From assembly GCF_003339815.1 (NCBI RefSeq), contig NZ_PPTT01000017.1, forward strand, positions 22,768-86,767: DNA of 64,000 nt. The letters run 5' to 3'. A program made the translations under genes and the position numbers. The notes beneath the pieces are model-generated. The model had not been told where the DNA came from and ran no database searches. It was given only the letters and a program-made list of their open reading frames with translations. The stretch comes from Eggerthella sinensis (GTDB taxonomy: Bacteria > Actinomycetota > Coriobacteriia > Coriobacteriales > Eggerthellaceae). This document shows, in pieces, positions 32,934 through 41,404 of this stretch (positions within the stretch are counted from its first letter, which is position 1; each line of letters begins with the position of its first letter).

Positions 32934-34649
32934 ATGGCGAAGCGCGCAGCATACTACGCGGGATACGCGTTTCTCCTGCTGGCCGATATCCTGAGCTACC
33001 ATGCGACCACCGCATTCGCCAGCGTGCCCCAGTTCGATGGAGACCTGTACGGCACGGTGCTCATCGCCGTGCATCTGGCGGTGTTCGTCGTGGTCACCGT
33101 TCGCGCGCGCAACGCCCGGCGCGAACCGCTCGGGCCGAAGGCCGCCGTCGTGGCCGCCGTGGTGCTGTGCCTGGGATTCGCCTTCGTGCTGGGCGGCTCC
33201 CATACGGGGGTGCAGCCCGTGTTCGCGGCGGGCGCGGTGCTCATCGGCGTCGGACAGGCGCTGCTCAGCCTGCTGTGGCTGTCGGCGCTGCCGTCGTTCT
33301 CCTACCGCACGAGCTACCTGTTTCTGCTGGGCAGCCACGCGGGCGCCACCGCGCTGTGCGCGCTCGTGCTGCTGTGCCCGGAAACGTGGTACATCCCCAT
33401 CACCGTGGCGTCGTTCCTCGTGTCGTGCGCCTGCGCCACCCGGCTGCGCACCACGCGCCCACTCGAGCGCACGTTCGCCAGCCAGGTTGCCGACATCGTG
33501 CCGCTCCTGGGCAAGGGCGTGCTGGCCGTGGGACTGTTCGCGCTGCTCAGCGGTTTCGTGACCAACGTCTCGGGGCAGGCCGACGTCGATCCCACCCAGA
33601 TGCAGTACCTCGTGCTGGGCATTTCCGCCTGCGTCCTGGTCATCATGTCCGTGCCCGCGCTGCTGTACCATCAGCCGTTCAAGCTGGAGGGCAGCTACCG
33701 CGTGGCCCTGCCGCTGTCGGCGCTGGGACTGCTCGTGCTGCCCGGTCTCATCGAGAGCATCCCGCCCGCCATCGCCGGCACGCTGGCCACGACGGGCTAC
33801 ATGATGTGCGGCATCGTGCTCGCCTGCACCATCGCCGAAGTGGGGAAAGCCGCGCGCATCCCCGTGATGCCGCTGTACGCGGCAAGCGACACGGTGTCGC
33901 TGCTGTGCCTGCTGGCCGGGTCGGAAGCGGGCCTGCTGAGCCGCGTGTACCTGCCGGGCACGAACGCCGGATTCGCCCTCATCGGGCTGGGAACGCTGTA
34001 CCTGGTCATGCTGGGGGCCTCGTGGCTTTTGGGGCGCGAGCGCATTCCGCGCGGCATCGACGCCGGCGCAGGGTCGCCCGCGGCGGCGCATCCGGAGGCA
34101 CCGCCGAGCGAGGAGGCCGCGGAGGGCGACGACGCACCGCCGACGGCACGCGCGCAGGTGCCGGAGCGAGCGACGGCGGGAGGCGGCGGCGCATCCGAGC
34201 TGGATCGCGCGGCCGCTGCCTACGGGTTGAGCGAGCTGGAAACCACCATCTTCAAGCAGCTGTTGGAGGGTCGCACCATCGCGCGCATCGCGCAGGACCT
34301 GTACCTGTCGTCGAGCGCCGTGAAATACCACGCGCAGAAAATCTACCGCTCCTGCAACGTGCACACGCGCTCGGAGCTTTCAGCCCTCATGCGCCCGCCG
34401 CTGCCGGTGCCCGCTCCCGCACGCGCAAACCCGTGCGCGCGCCTTGCCGCCGCTCACGGGCTCACCGACCGCGAGAGCCAGACGCTCGAGCTGCTCGCGC
34501 GCGGAGCCACCGTCGCGGCCATCGCGAGCGCGCTCGACGTGTCGGAGAACACCGTGAAAACCTACGCGAAGCGGGTGTACAAGAAGCTCGACGTGCACTC
34601 CAAGCAGGACATCATCGACCTCTGCCGCGAAGAAGCGGGCACCTGCTAG
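32934..34649 (+). CDS. LuxR-type membrane regulator with two tandem helix-turn-helix domains
   Basis: A 571-residue protein with about twelve hydrophobic segments to residue 370, a disordered acidic/Pro linker (about 375-420), and then two LuxR DNA-binding domains in a row. The first is YGLSELETTIFKQLLEG with YLSSSAVKYHAQKIYRSCNV; the second, after a short Pro-rich spacer, is HGLTDRESQTLELLARG with DVSENTVKTYAKRVYKKLDV. Two such domains in one chain are unusual for this family, where one is normal. It is divergent from flavoprotein B with direct repeats in between. GGAGGGAAGG precedes the ATG. Its stop overlaps that of the next, convergent LuxR gene in CTAG. Confidence 0.88.
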   Translation: MAKRAAYYAGYAFLLLADILSYHATTAFASVPQFDGDLYGTVLIAVHLAVFVVVTVRARNARREPLGPKAAVVAAVVLCLGFAFVLGGSHTGVQPVFAAGAVLIGVGQALLSLLWLSALPSFSYRTSYLFLLGSHAGATALCALVLLCPETWYIPITVASFLVSCACATRLRTTRPLERTFASQVADIVPLLGKGVLAVGLFALLSGFVTNVSGQADVDPTQMQYLVLGISACVLVIMSVPALLYHQPFKLEGSYRVALPLSALGLLVLPGLIESIPPAIAGTLATTGYMMCGIVLACTIAEVGKAARIPVMPLYAASDTVSLLCLLAGSEAGLLSRVYLPGTNAGFALIGLGTLYLVMLGASWLLGRERIPRGIDAGAGSPAAAHPEAPPSEEAAEGDDAPPTARAQVPERATAGGGGASELDRAAAAYGLSELETTIFKQLLEGRTIARIAQDLYLSSSAVKYHAQKIYRSCNVHTRSELSALMRPPLPVPAPARANPCARLAAAHGLTDRESQTLELLARGATVAAIASALDVSENTVKTYAKRVYKKLDVHSKQDIIDLCREEAGTC

Positions 34650-36076
34650 CGCGCCTCTTCCAGCTTCTGCATGAGCTCGGCGCGGTTGTGGACGTCGCAT
34701 TTCTCGTAGATATGGCGCACGTGCGTCTTCACCGTGGCCGGCGAGATGACGAACTTCTCCTGGATGTACTTCGACCCGTGACCCGTCACCCACAGCGCGA
34801 ACACCTCTTTCTCGCGCGGCGACAGCTGGTACGTTTCCGCCAAGGCGGCGATGCGCGCATCCACGTCGGAGGCCGCCGGCACAATGCGTTCGAGCTCCGC
34901 CGGCGTGGGGCTTTCGAAGGCGAACGTCGTGTCGCGGTCGGCGAACGTGAAGCCGGCCGACACCGCCAGCACGAACACGGCCACCACGGCGAACAGCACC
35001 ACGTCGCCGATGAGCGCGAACGCCACCACCTCGCCCGCCACGATGCCGAGGTGCACCGCCAGGCGCCCCACCGCGAACACAAGCAGCGCCGAGAAGTGCG
35101 TCGTGCGTGCGATTTCCACGAGCAGCGCCCAGGTGAGCACTTCGAACAGCACCGAGCTGAGCGACGCCATGAAGAACACCATGGTGGCGTTGTCGTGCCC
35201 CACAAGCGCGATGAGCACGAATGCGAGCGCCCACACCGACATGGCGATGCGGTACAGCACGCCCAGGTTGAGGCTCGTGCGCGACACGAACACCCCGTAC
35301 ACGAAGAAGATGAGCGCCGCCAGCGCGATGGTGCCCGTCATGAGCGCCGGGTTGGAGAACACGTCGGGCGCGATGTCGCCGAAGTACACGCGCAGCCCGC
35401 CGTACGCGAACAGCGCGGCGATAAGCCCCACGAGCACGCGCCACGACAATGCCGTGCGCACGAGGTCGCGTATCTCGGTGCGCGCCCGCTGACGGCCGCG
35501 CGCGTCGGGCACGGGTTCGGCACGCCAATCGCGCAGGCTGGCCACCACGGTAAGGGCAGCCGCAAGGGGCAGGAGCGACACCGCCACGGGGGTGAGCATC
35601 GGCCCCGCCAGCGACACGACGCCATAGAGCACGGCCGCCCCGAAAAACGTCATGGACGTGTACAGCACCGCGCGGCGCGCATCGAGGTCGCGGTACGCCA
35701 CGCCCCACGCCAACACGATGGGAGAGCACGCGAATCCCGTGGCCAGCGCACCCGTCACCACCAGCGCGGGCGATGCGATGAACAGGGGCGACGAGTACAG
35801 GAAGGTGGACAGCGCCGCACCTGCGCCGCACGTCACCAGCACGACGCGCACGCGCCTCGCCTTCCAGCCCATCACCGAACGCCAGCACAGCGCGCACACG
35901 ATGAACGCGATCATCGCGGTGGCCGACGAAGCCACGTGCACGAGCGAGATGGCCCGCCCGCTGCCGCCTACGATGTCGAGGGAGTTGAAGGACAGGAACA
36001 CCCAGGCCCAGTAGAAACTGAGGCCGGCGTAGCGCAGGGTGAACTCACGGCTCGTAGCCGCAAACGAGGTTCCCAA
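34646..36076 (-). CDS. LuxR-type regulator with multi-pass membrane N-terminus
   Basis: A 476-residue protein with about twelve hydrophobic segments and a C-terminal LuxR helix-turn-helix: YQLSPREKEVFALWVTGHG, YIQEKFVISPATVKTHVRHI, YEKCDVHNRAELMQKL. The start is a TTG at 36076 with GGGAGGAGGG a few bases upstream. It is divergent from flavoprotein C; two dyads 38 bp apart lie in the gap and are its likely binding sites. The stop codons of this gene and the convergent LuxR gene share the tetranucleotide CTAG. The ligand is unknown. Sequence similarity to the neighbouring LuxR protein appears confined to the DNA-binding domain and general layout. Confidence 0.87.
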   Translation of the reverse strand: MGTSFAATSREFTLRYAGLSFYWAWVFLSFNSLDIVGGSGRAISLVHVASSATAMIAFIVCALCWRSVMGWKARRVRVVLVTCGAGAALSTFLYSSPLFIASPALVVTGALATGFACSPIVLAWGVAYRDLDARRAVLYTSMTFFGAAVLYGVVSLAGPMLTPVAVSLLPLAAALTVVASLRDWRAEPVPDARGRQRARTEIRDLVRTALSWRVLVGLIAALFAYGGLRVYFGDIAPDVFSNPALMTGTIALAALIFFVYGVFVSRTSLNLGVLYRIAMSVWALAFVLIALVGHDNATMVFFMASLSSVLFEVLTWALLVEIARTTHFSALLVFAVGRLAVHLGIVAGEVVAFALIGDVVLFAVVAVFVLAVSAGFTFADRDTTFAFESPTPAELERIVPAASDVDARIAALAETYQLSPREKEVFALWVTGHGSKYIQEKFVISPATVKTHVRHIYEKCDVHNRAELMQKLEEAR

Positions 36077-36178
36077 CGACCCTCCTCCCTTCCGACGGAT
36101 TCGCCGCCCGTTCTTCGATCGAGGAAACTTCCGCTATTGTACCGGACTTTTCCGGACGATGCGCAACCTCGGCACGGT

Positions 36179-36233
36179 ATCAACCCTTTGGGTCGATATC
36201 ACCTCAACGTGCGCGAATCAACCTTTTGGGTCG
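36179..36233. promoter_or_regulatory. Two operator-like dyads 38 bp apart before flavoprotein C
   Basis: ATCAACCCTTTGGGTCG (36179-36195) and ATCAACCTTTTGGGTCG (36217-36233) differ at one position; each contains the dyad ACC-n-TTT-GGGT. They repeat at exactly 38 bp in the 244-bp divergent region before flavoprotein C. The same 38-bp spacing of a CTTTG core occurs before flavoprotein F. Confidence 0.62.
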
Positions 36234-36320
36234 GCGGCAAAACGCGGGCCGCACCGTAGAGTGACCTCAGCGCCAACCGAGGGACGGCGCTTGGAAACGA
36301 AGATCGAAAGGGAGGATGAC

Positions 36321-38102
36321 ATGACTGCATCATTCAGCGAACGAGGGTTCTCACGCCGCGCCTTTTTGGGCCTCGGCGCCACCGCGGCCGTAGCGGCCGG
36401 CGCGGGCCTGGCCGGCTGCTCGCCGCAAGCCAGCGGCGACGCCTCGAGCAAGAGCACGGCCAGCGCAAGCGCGGCCACCGGCACCGCAAGCGCCGGCGCC
36501 GGCACGCCCAGCTTCCTCACCGCGCCCGACGCCATCGCCGAGAGCGACATCAAGGAAACCATCGAGGCCGACATCGTCATCGTGGGCGCAGGCTTCTCCG
36601 GCATCAGCGCGGCGCGCTCGGCCGTCGAGAACGGCGCGAAGAACATCGTGGTGGTGGAGAAGGCCAAGACCTGGCAGTACCGCTCGAACCAGGTGGGCTG
36701 CATCGGCGGCAAAATCCAGGAAGACCTGGGCATCGACATCGACAAGAACGCCGTGGTGGGCCAGATCATGAAGGAGTGCGGCTACCGTCCCAACCAGCGC
36801 ATCCTCAAGCTCTGGGCCGACAACTCCGGCGAAGCGTTCGACTGGTACCTGGCCGCGAGCGAGGGCCAGTACGTGGTGGAGGCCGAGTCCGACGCCTACG
36901 ACGGCGAGAGCATGAGCGTGCGCAAGATGCACTGGCCGCACCCCGCCGAGGCCAACGTGGCCGAGGACTTCTACCCCATCTTCGACGACTGCCAGATCTG
37001 CCTGCCCGACAACGGCCCCTACATCCAGAACATGGTGGACATCTGCGAAGAGGCCGGCGTGCAGTTCATGTACTCCACGTTCGCCCGCCAGCTCGTGCGC
37101 CCCAACAACACGGGCCGCGTGGAAGGCGTCATCGTCGAGGACGAGAACGGCGACTACAAGAAGATCACCGCGAGCAAGGCCGTGCTGCTGGCGTCGGGCG
37201 ACTACGCTTCGAACACCGAGATGATGAGCTACTACGTGCCGTGGTCCGACCGCTTCATGAGCATCTTCCCGAACACCGACGCAAAGGGCGAGAAGACGAA
37301 CACGGGCGACGGGCAGCAGATGGGCATGTGGATTGGCGCGAAGATGGAGGACGGCCCGCACGCTCCCATGACGCACCACCTGGGCGGTCCTCTGGGCATG
37401 GACGCGTTTTTGCTGGTGGACGTCAACGGCGACCGCTTCATGAACGAGGATGTGGGAGGCCAGCCCTTCCAGAACCAGCTGTCGCGCCTGCCGAAGAAAA
37501 CCGCGTGGCAGATCTTTGACAGCAAGTGGAAAGACCAGATCAAGTACATGGACACCGGCCACGGCAACGTGAACTGGTACGTCGAGTCGGGCTCCGAGGT
37601 GCCGAACGGCTCCTACGGCAAGAACGCCTACATCTCCGAAGAGGACAACGAGGACGGCAACACGCCCGGTTTCACGAGCTACTTCGAGGGCGACAAGGCC
37701 GTGGGCGTCACCGCAAACTCCATCGCCGAGCTGGCGAAGCTCATGGAGGTTGACGAGGCCGCGCTCACCGCGACCATCGAGCGCTACAACGAGCTGGCCG
37801 CCGCCGGCAACGACGAGGACTTCGGCAAGCGCGCCGACCGCATGTTCCCCATCGAGGAAGGGCCCTTCTACGCCTACCCGCTCACCGACACGGTGATCCT
37901 CGTGAACATGGGCGGCCTGCAAACCGACGTGGACTTCAACGTGCTGGACACCGAGGACGAAACCATCGAGGGCCTGTACGCCGTGGGCAACACGCAGGGC
38001 GGCCGCTTCCTCGTGGACTACCCGCTGCCTGCGCCCGGCATCAGCCACGGCATGGCGCTGACGCACGGCATGCTGGTGGGCCGCATTCTGGCGAAGCTGT
38101 AA
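36321..38102 (+). CDS. Flavoprotein C: Tat-exported FAD-dependent reductase (fumarate/urocanate reductase family)
   Basis: A 593-residue protein. Signal: SRRAFLGLGATAAVAAGAG then LAGC, twin-arginine plus lipobox, nearly identical to those of A, B and F. A Ser/Ala linker follows to about residue 60. The FAD fold starts EADIVIVGAGFSGISAARS and the C-terminal loop is GLYAVGNTQGGRFLVDYP. No haem-binding or FMN-transfer domain. It should be an extracytoplasmic terminal reductase for an unsaturated organic acid or related acceptor, fed by a separate electron carrier. GGGAGGATGAC precedes the ATG. Two strong hairpins follow the gene. The divergent LuxR gene is the likely regulator. Confidence 0.9.
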   Translation: MTASFSERGFSRRAFLGLGATAAVAAGAGLAGCSPQASGDASSKSTASASAATGTASAGAGTPSFLTAPDAIAESDIKETIEADIVIVGAGFSGISAARSAVENGAKNIVVVEKAKTWQYRSNQVGCIGGKIQEDLGIDIDKNAVVGQIMKECGYRPNQRILKLWADNSGEAFDWYLAASEGQYVVEAESDAYDGESMSVRKMHWPHPAEANVAEDFYPIFDDCQICLPDNGPYIQNMVDICEEAGVQFMYSTFARQLVRPNNTGRVEGVIVEDENGDYKKITASKAVLLASGDYASNTEMMSYYVPWSDRFMSIFPNTDAKGEKTNTGDGQQMGMWIGAKMEDGPHAPMTHHLGGPLGMDAFLLVDVNGDRFMNEDVGGQPFQNQLSRLPKKTAWQIFDSKWKDQIKYMDTGHGNVNWYVESGSEVPNGSYGKNAYISEEDNEDGNTPGFTSYFEGDKAVGVTANSIAELAKLMEVDEAALTATIERYNELAAAGNDEDFGKRADRMFPIEEGPFYAYPLTDTVILVNMGGLQTDVDFNVLDTEDETIEGLYAVGNTQGGRFLVDYPLPAPGISHGMALTHGMLVGRILAKL

Positions 38103-38131
38103 GTCGCGCCGCACCGCAACAACCAACCCGC

Positions 38132-38167
38132 GTCCGCCGGCGCTCCCCTCCCTCCGCGCCGGCGGAC
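38132..38167 (+). terminator. Hairpin after flavoprotein C
   Basis: GTCCGCCGGCGC (38132-38143) pairs perfectly with GCGCCGGCGGAC (38156-38167), loop 12 nt, 29 bp after the stop. No T-run; it works together with, or as a backup for, the next hairpin. Confidence 0.55.
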
Positions 38168-38173
38168 TTATCG

Positions 38174-38215
38174 AAACGAAACGGCCGCCCCTCTCCCCGG
38201 GCGGCCGTTTCGTTT
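38174..38215. terminator. Bidirectional terminator between flavoprotein C and HxlR gene
   Basis: AAACGAAACGGCCGCCC (38174-38190) pairs perfectly over 17 bp with 38199-38215, loop CTCTCCCC. The right arm reaches into the stop codon of the convergent HxlR gene and each arm ends in TTT on its own strand. Confidence 0.78.
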
Positions 38216-38579
38216 AGCGGCATAGATGCTCTTCGCCCCAGATGCCCATCTCGTAGAACACCGGGAACAGCGCTTCGCCCATCTCGGTGAGCGCGTATTC
38301 CACGTGCGGCGGAATCTCGTTGAACTGCGTGCGCGAGACGATGCCCAGCTCCTCCAAATCGCGCAGGGCCGACGTGAGCACTGTGCTCGTGATGGGATCG
38401 AGCGCCGCTTTGAGCTCGCCGAAGCGGTACGACGGCTTCTTGCACAGCTCGTACACCACCGGAAGACACCACTTCCCGCTGAGCGTTTCAAGCGTTTTCC
38501 GCACGGGGCAGGCGCCCGACATCTTGAGGTCGCTCTTGACCAACTCCATGTAGCGCTCGTATCCCATTTCCCTGATCAT
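38214..38579 (-). CDS. HxlR-family transcriptional regulator
   Basis: A 121-residue winged-helix protein of HxlR length. Family features: CPVRKTLETLSGKWCLPVVYELC (about 24-46), YRFGELKAALDPITSTVLTS (the recognition region), LRDLEELGIVSRTQFNEIPPH and VEYALTEMGEALFPVFYEM. The conserved Cys near the start of the domain is present and in relatives can sense thiol or carbonyl stress. It is divergent from a nitroreductase gene across a 124-bp AT-rich gap and probably controls it. The ATG at 38579 has AGGAGGGGG about 9 nt upstream; the ATG at 38567 is an alternative. Confidence 0.9.
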   Translation of the reverse strand: MIREMGYERYMELVKSDLKMSGACPVRKTLETLSGKWCLPVVYELCKKPSYRFGELKAALDPITSTVLTSALRDLEELGIVSRTQFNEIPPHVEYALTEMGEALFPVFYEMGIWGEEHLCR

Positions 38580-38640
38580 CGAGGCGCCCCCTCCTCTTGC
38601 CGGTACGCTTCACCGTACTTAGTTATTGATTTATCACTAC

Positions 38641-38668
38641 TTGATTGTTTATTCATGGTTAGTATTAT
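38641..38668 (+). promoter_or_regulatory. Likely promoter of the nitroreductase gene
   Basis: TTGATT (38641-38646) and TATTAT (38663-38668) are separated by 16 bp in a markedly AT-rich stretch. TAGTAT occurs twice nearby (38662 and 38675 regions), and GTAC-8 bp-GTAC lies upstream; HxlR proteins often bind such sites between divergent genes. Confidence 0.45.
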
Positions 38669-38703
38669 AAACGTAGTATAAGACAACGAGAAGGGATCGT
38701 GCC

Positions 38704-39228
38704 ATGGAATTCCAAGAGGTTATCGCGCTGCGCCAATCGTGCCGCAGCTTCGCCGACCGACCCGTCACCGAGGAGCAACTCGCACGCGTGCTCGAGGCGG
38801 CGAACGCGGCACCGGTGGGCATGGGGCACTACGACGACGTGGCGCTGACGGTGGTGCAGGACGCGACGCTGCTGGCGAAGCTCGAGGAGCACGCGTTCGC
38901 GCAGCAGGAATGGATGGGGCCGCACCCGCTGTACGGCGCGGGCACCGTCGTCTGCATCAGCCATCAGGCCGACAACGAGGCGATGGGCTGGGCGAACGTC
39001 TCGTGCGTGGCCGAGAACATGCTGCTGGCGGCAACCGACGAGGGCCTGGGCAGCATCTACCTGATGGCGGTGCCCATGGCGGCGCGCTCGAGCGCCGAGC
39101 TGTGCGAAGCGCTGCACGTGCCGAACGGGTTCCTGCCCTTCGCCATGGTGGGCATCGGCACGCCGAGCGCCCCGCAGGAGGGTCGCGCGCTCACCACCGA
39201 TCGCATCGCCTGCACGCGCGTCCGGTAG
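38704..39228 (+). CDS. Nitroreductase-family protein
   Basis: A 174-residue FMN-dependent nitroreductase-fold protein. It starts FQEVIALRQSCRSFADRPVT, with the R-x-S-x-R-x-F FMN phosphate motif RQSCRSF, followed by LEAANAAPVGMGHYDDVALT, NVSCVAENMLLAATDEGLGS and LPFAMVGIGTP. It would reduce nitro, quinone or flavin-like compounds with NAD(P)H in the cytoplasm. GAGAAGGGATCGTGCC precedes the ATG. The divergent HxlR gene probably represses or activates it. A parS site lies 12 bp past its stop. Confidence 0.92.
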   Translation: MEFQEVIALRQSCRSFADRPVTEEQLARVLEAANAAPVGMGHYDDVALTVVQDATLLAKLEEHAFAQQEWMGPHPLYGAGTVVCISHQADNEAMGWANVSCVAENMLLAATDEGLGSIYLMAVPMAARSSAELCEALHVPNGFLPFAMVGIGTPSAPQEGRALTTDRIACTRVR

Positions 39229-39240
39229 GCAGCACGCGAA

Positions 39241-39264
39241 CGAATGTTTCACGTGAAACATTCG
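39241..39264. other. parS centromere site 2 (ParB binding)
   Basis: The core TGTTTCACGTGAAACA (39245-39260) is a perfect parS and the palindrome extends perfectly to 24 bp. It is 10.2 kb from parS site 1 and lies between the convergent nitroreductase and GH30 genes. Both sites share flanking AA/TT beyond the 16-bp core. Confidence 0.95.
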
Positions 39265-39290
39265 GTGGGGGCGCCCGGGGCGTACGGCAC

Positions 39291-40649
39291 TCAGGATGCC
39301 GACGCCAGCTCGTCCCGGTCCCAGGTGAACGTGGCTATGGCGTGGGCGGGAACCTCGACGCGGGCGACGTGGGGGCGCTCGGCCACCTCGAACTGCGCCG
39401 CGCGATCGGTGCGATTGAGGGCCACGAGCACGCGTTGCCCGTCGGGGTTCACGAAGCCCGCGCACTCCATGGCGTCGTGGTAGCGCGACACGAGGAAGCG
39501 TCGGGCGCCGGGGCGCACGAACCGCGACACGTGACCGAGGTAGTAAAACGAGCGGTTCACCACAAGCTCTTCGGCATCGCGATCGTACATGAGCGGGGCC
39601 TCGCAGAAGTTGCCCACGTGGTTGGGGCCGCCGCGCTCGTCGAGCAGGAGGTTCCAATCGATGAAGCCCTGCGCGCCCGCGTTGAGGTGGCCGAGCAGGG
39701 CGTGAGCGTACTGCTCGGCCTTGCGTTCCTGGGTGGCCTCTTCGGCGCGGTCGCGCGAGTATTCCACGCATCCCTCCGTGAACAGGAGCTCTTTGTTGGG
39801 GTAGGCTTCGGCCACGGCCCGCACCTGCTCGAAGTGGTCGCCCGCGTACCAGTGAAACGCCACGCCGTCGAAGGCGGCCGCGTCGTCGGGATGGGCGAAC
39901 ACGGCTTCCACGCGGTCGAAGATCCGATCGGTGTTGTGATCCCACGCGAACAGCTTCACGTCGGCATGCCCCGCCGCATCGAGCGCCGGCCGCAGATACC
40001 GCGCGCCGAACGCGGCCTCCTCCTCGGGCGTGAACAGGCACGAGTCCCACGTTTGCCGCGCCATCGGCTCGTTCTGCACGCTCATGCGGCCCACGCGCAC
40101 GCCCTCGTCCGCGTACGCGCTCACGTAACGCGCGAGCAGACGCGCCCACGTCTCGTAGTGCGAGCGGCGCAGATGGCCGCCGCCGTTCATCATACGGTTG
40201 CTCTTCATGAACGCCGGCGGGCTCCAAGGCGAGGCCAGCAGCTCGAGCGCGGGGTTCGCGGCCAGGCCGCACTGGATGAACGGGAGCAGCAGCCGCTTAT
40301 CGCGCGCGAGCGAGAACGAGCGCAGCGACCGGTCGAGCGGCCGCACGTAGGCGTAGTTCCCCAGCGCGAAATCACAGCTTTGAATGTGGGTACGGCACAG
40401 CGAGTACGCGTTGCCGCCCGCCGCGGCATCGCCGAAGCATAGCGCGATGAACCGATCCTGCTCGGAAGGCGGCAGCTGCGCGAACACGTACGCGCCGGCC
40501 TCGGTGAACGCGCCGCCGAACCCGCTGATGCGCTGGTACGTGCGATCGGGGCGGCACACCACCAGCTGCATCTCCGCGCGCTCGTCGCGCCGGAAACCCA
40601 CCTCGCTGCGGCGGAAGGCGCCGCGTTCGTCCGTGATCCACCCGCGCAT
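39291..40649 (-). CDS. Glycoside hydrolase family 30 protein
   Basis: A 452-residue (beta/alpha)8 glycosidase. The N-terminus has YQRISGFGGAFTEAGAYVF, typical of GH30, then LLASPWSPPAFMKSNRMMNGG, the acid/base motif SVQNEPMARQTWDSC and the nucleophile motif ELLFTEGCVEY; the C-terminal beta domain is GARRFLVSRYHDAMECAGFV with ALNRTDRAAQFEV. GH30 enzymes cleave glucosylceramide, beta-1,6-glucans, fucosides or xylans. No signal peptide is seen, so it would act inside the cell, which is unusual for a polymer-degrading enzyme. No sugar transporter gene is nearby. A small alarmone synthetase gene lies 11 bp upstream on the same strand. Confidence 0.88.
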   Translation of the reverse strand: MRGWITDERGAFRRSEVGFRRDERAEMQLVVCRPDRTYQRISGFGGAFTEAGAYVFAQLPPSEQDRFIALCFGDAAAGGNAYSLCRTHIQSCDFALGNYAYVRPLDRSLRSFSLARDKRLLLPFIQCGLAANPALELLASPWSPPAFMKSNRMMNGGGHLRRSHYETWARLLARYVSAYADEGVRVGRMSVQNEPMARQTWDSCLFTPEEEAAFGARYLRPALDAAGHADVKLFAWDHNTDRIFDRVEAVFAHPDDAAAFDGVAFHWYAGDHFEQVRAVAEAYPNKELLFTEGCVEYSRDRAEEATQERKAEQYAHALLGHLNAGAQGFIDWNLLLDERGGPNHVGNFCEAPLMYDRDAEELVVNRSFYYLGHVSRFVRPGARRFLVSRYHDAMECAGFVNPDGQRVLVALNRTDRAAQFEVAERPHVARVEVPAHAIATFTWDRDELASAS

Positions 40650-40660
40650 GGCAACCTCCG

Positions 40661-41404
40661 CTAGTCGTCCGCCTCGAGTGCGCGGGCGAGAATCTGCATG
40701 CGCGCCTCGACGTCCTCGATGATGCGGCTACAGTCCTTCAGCTCGTCGTACGAGTCGATGCCCTGCACCTCGCTCACGGACTTGTACTTCAAATCGTGTT
40801 CCAGGCTGGCCCAGAAATCCATGGCGATGGTGCGCAGCTGCACCTCGACGGGAATGAGCTCCTTGTTGTCGAGGAAGTACACGGGAATGCGCACGATGAC
40901 GTGCAGGCTGCGGTAGCCGTTCGGCTTCGGGTTGTAGATGTAGTCCTTGATCTCGACGATTTCCAGGTCGTCCTGCTTTTGCAACAGCTCGAGCAGGTTG
41001 TACACGTCGTGGATGTACGAGCAGATCACGCGCACGCCGGCCACGTCCATGATGTAGCGCTCAAGGTTCTCGAGCGTGGGTTCCTTGCCGTAGCGCTCCA
41101 GCTTCTCGAAGATGCTGGCCGGCTTCTTGATGCGCGATTCCACATGATGGATGGGATTGCGATGCTTCTTGAGGTTGAGGTCCTGGTCGAGAATTTCGAA
41201 GCGCACCATCATCTCGCGCATGGCGGCCTGGTACTTCTGGATGATCTCGCGGGTTTTCACCTCGGCGTCGCGCAGGCGCTGCAGGTCGTCGATGGGGCCG
41301 CGCAGGTCGTCGGTCAGACGGAAGGTGGGAAGCGGCTCGGCGATGCCGCGCTCTTGCTGCTTGGCTGCCGGCTTGGTGCTACGGTGTGCGTGCTCGTTTT
41401 TCAC
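40661..41404 (-). CDS. Small alarmone synthetase (RelQ-type GTP pyrophosphokinase)
   Basis: A 247-residue single-domain (p)ppGpp synthetase. Synthetase motifs: HHVESRIKKPASIFEKLERY near 90-109, IMDVAGVRVICSYIHDVYNL near 121-140, DYIYNPKPNGYRSLHVIVRI near 160-180 and EVQLRTIAMDFWASLEHDLKYK near 190-210. There is no HD hydrolase domain and no TGS/ACT region. It makes the stringent-response alarmone in the cytoplasm. The GTG at 41404 follows AGGAGG by 11 nt; no in-frame ATG is present upstream. The N-terminal 30 residues are variable. It is divergent from a MerR regulator gene (187-bp gap) and precedes the GH30 gene. Confidence 0.92.
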   Translation of the reverse strand: MKNEHAHRSTKPAAKQQERGIAEPLPTFRLTDDLRGPIDDLQRLRDAEVKTREIIQKYQAAMREMMVRFEILDQDLNLKKHRNPIHHVESRIKKPASIFEKLERYGKEPTLENLERYIMDVAGVRVICSYIHDVYNLLELLQKQDDLEIVEIKDYIYNPKPNGYRSLHVIVRIPVYFLDNKELIPVEVQLRTIAMDFWASLEHDLKYKSVSEVQGIDSYDELKDCSRIIEDVEARMQILARALEADD

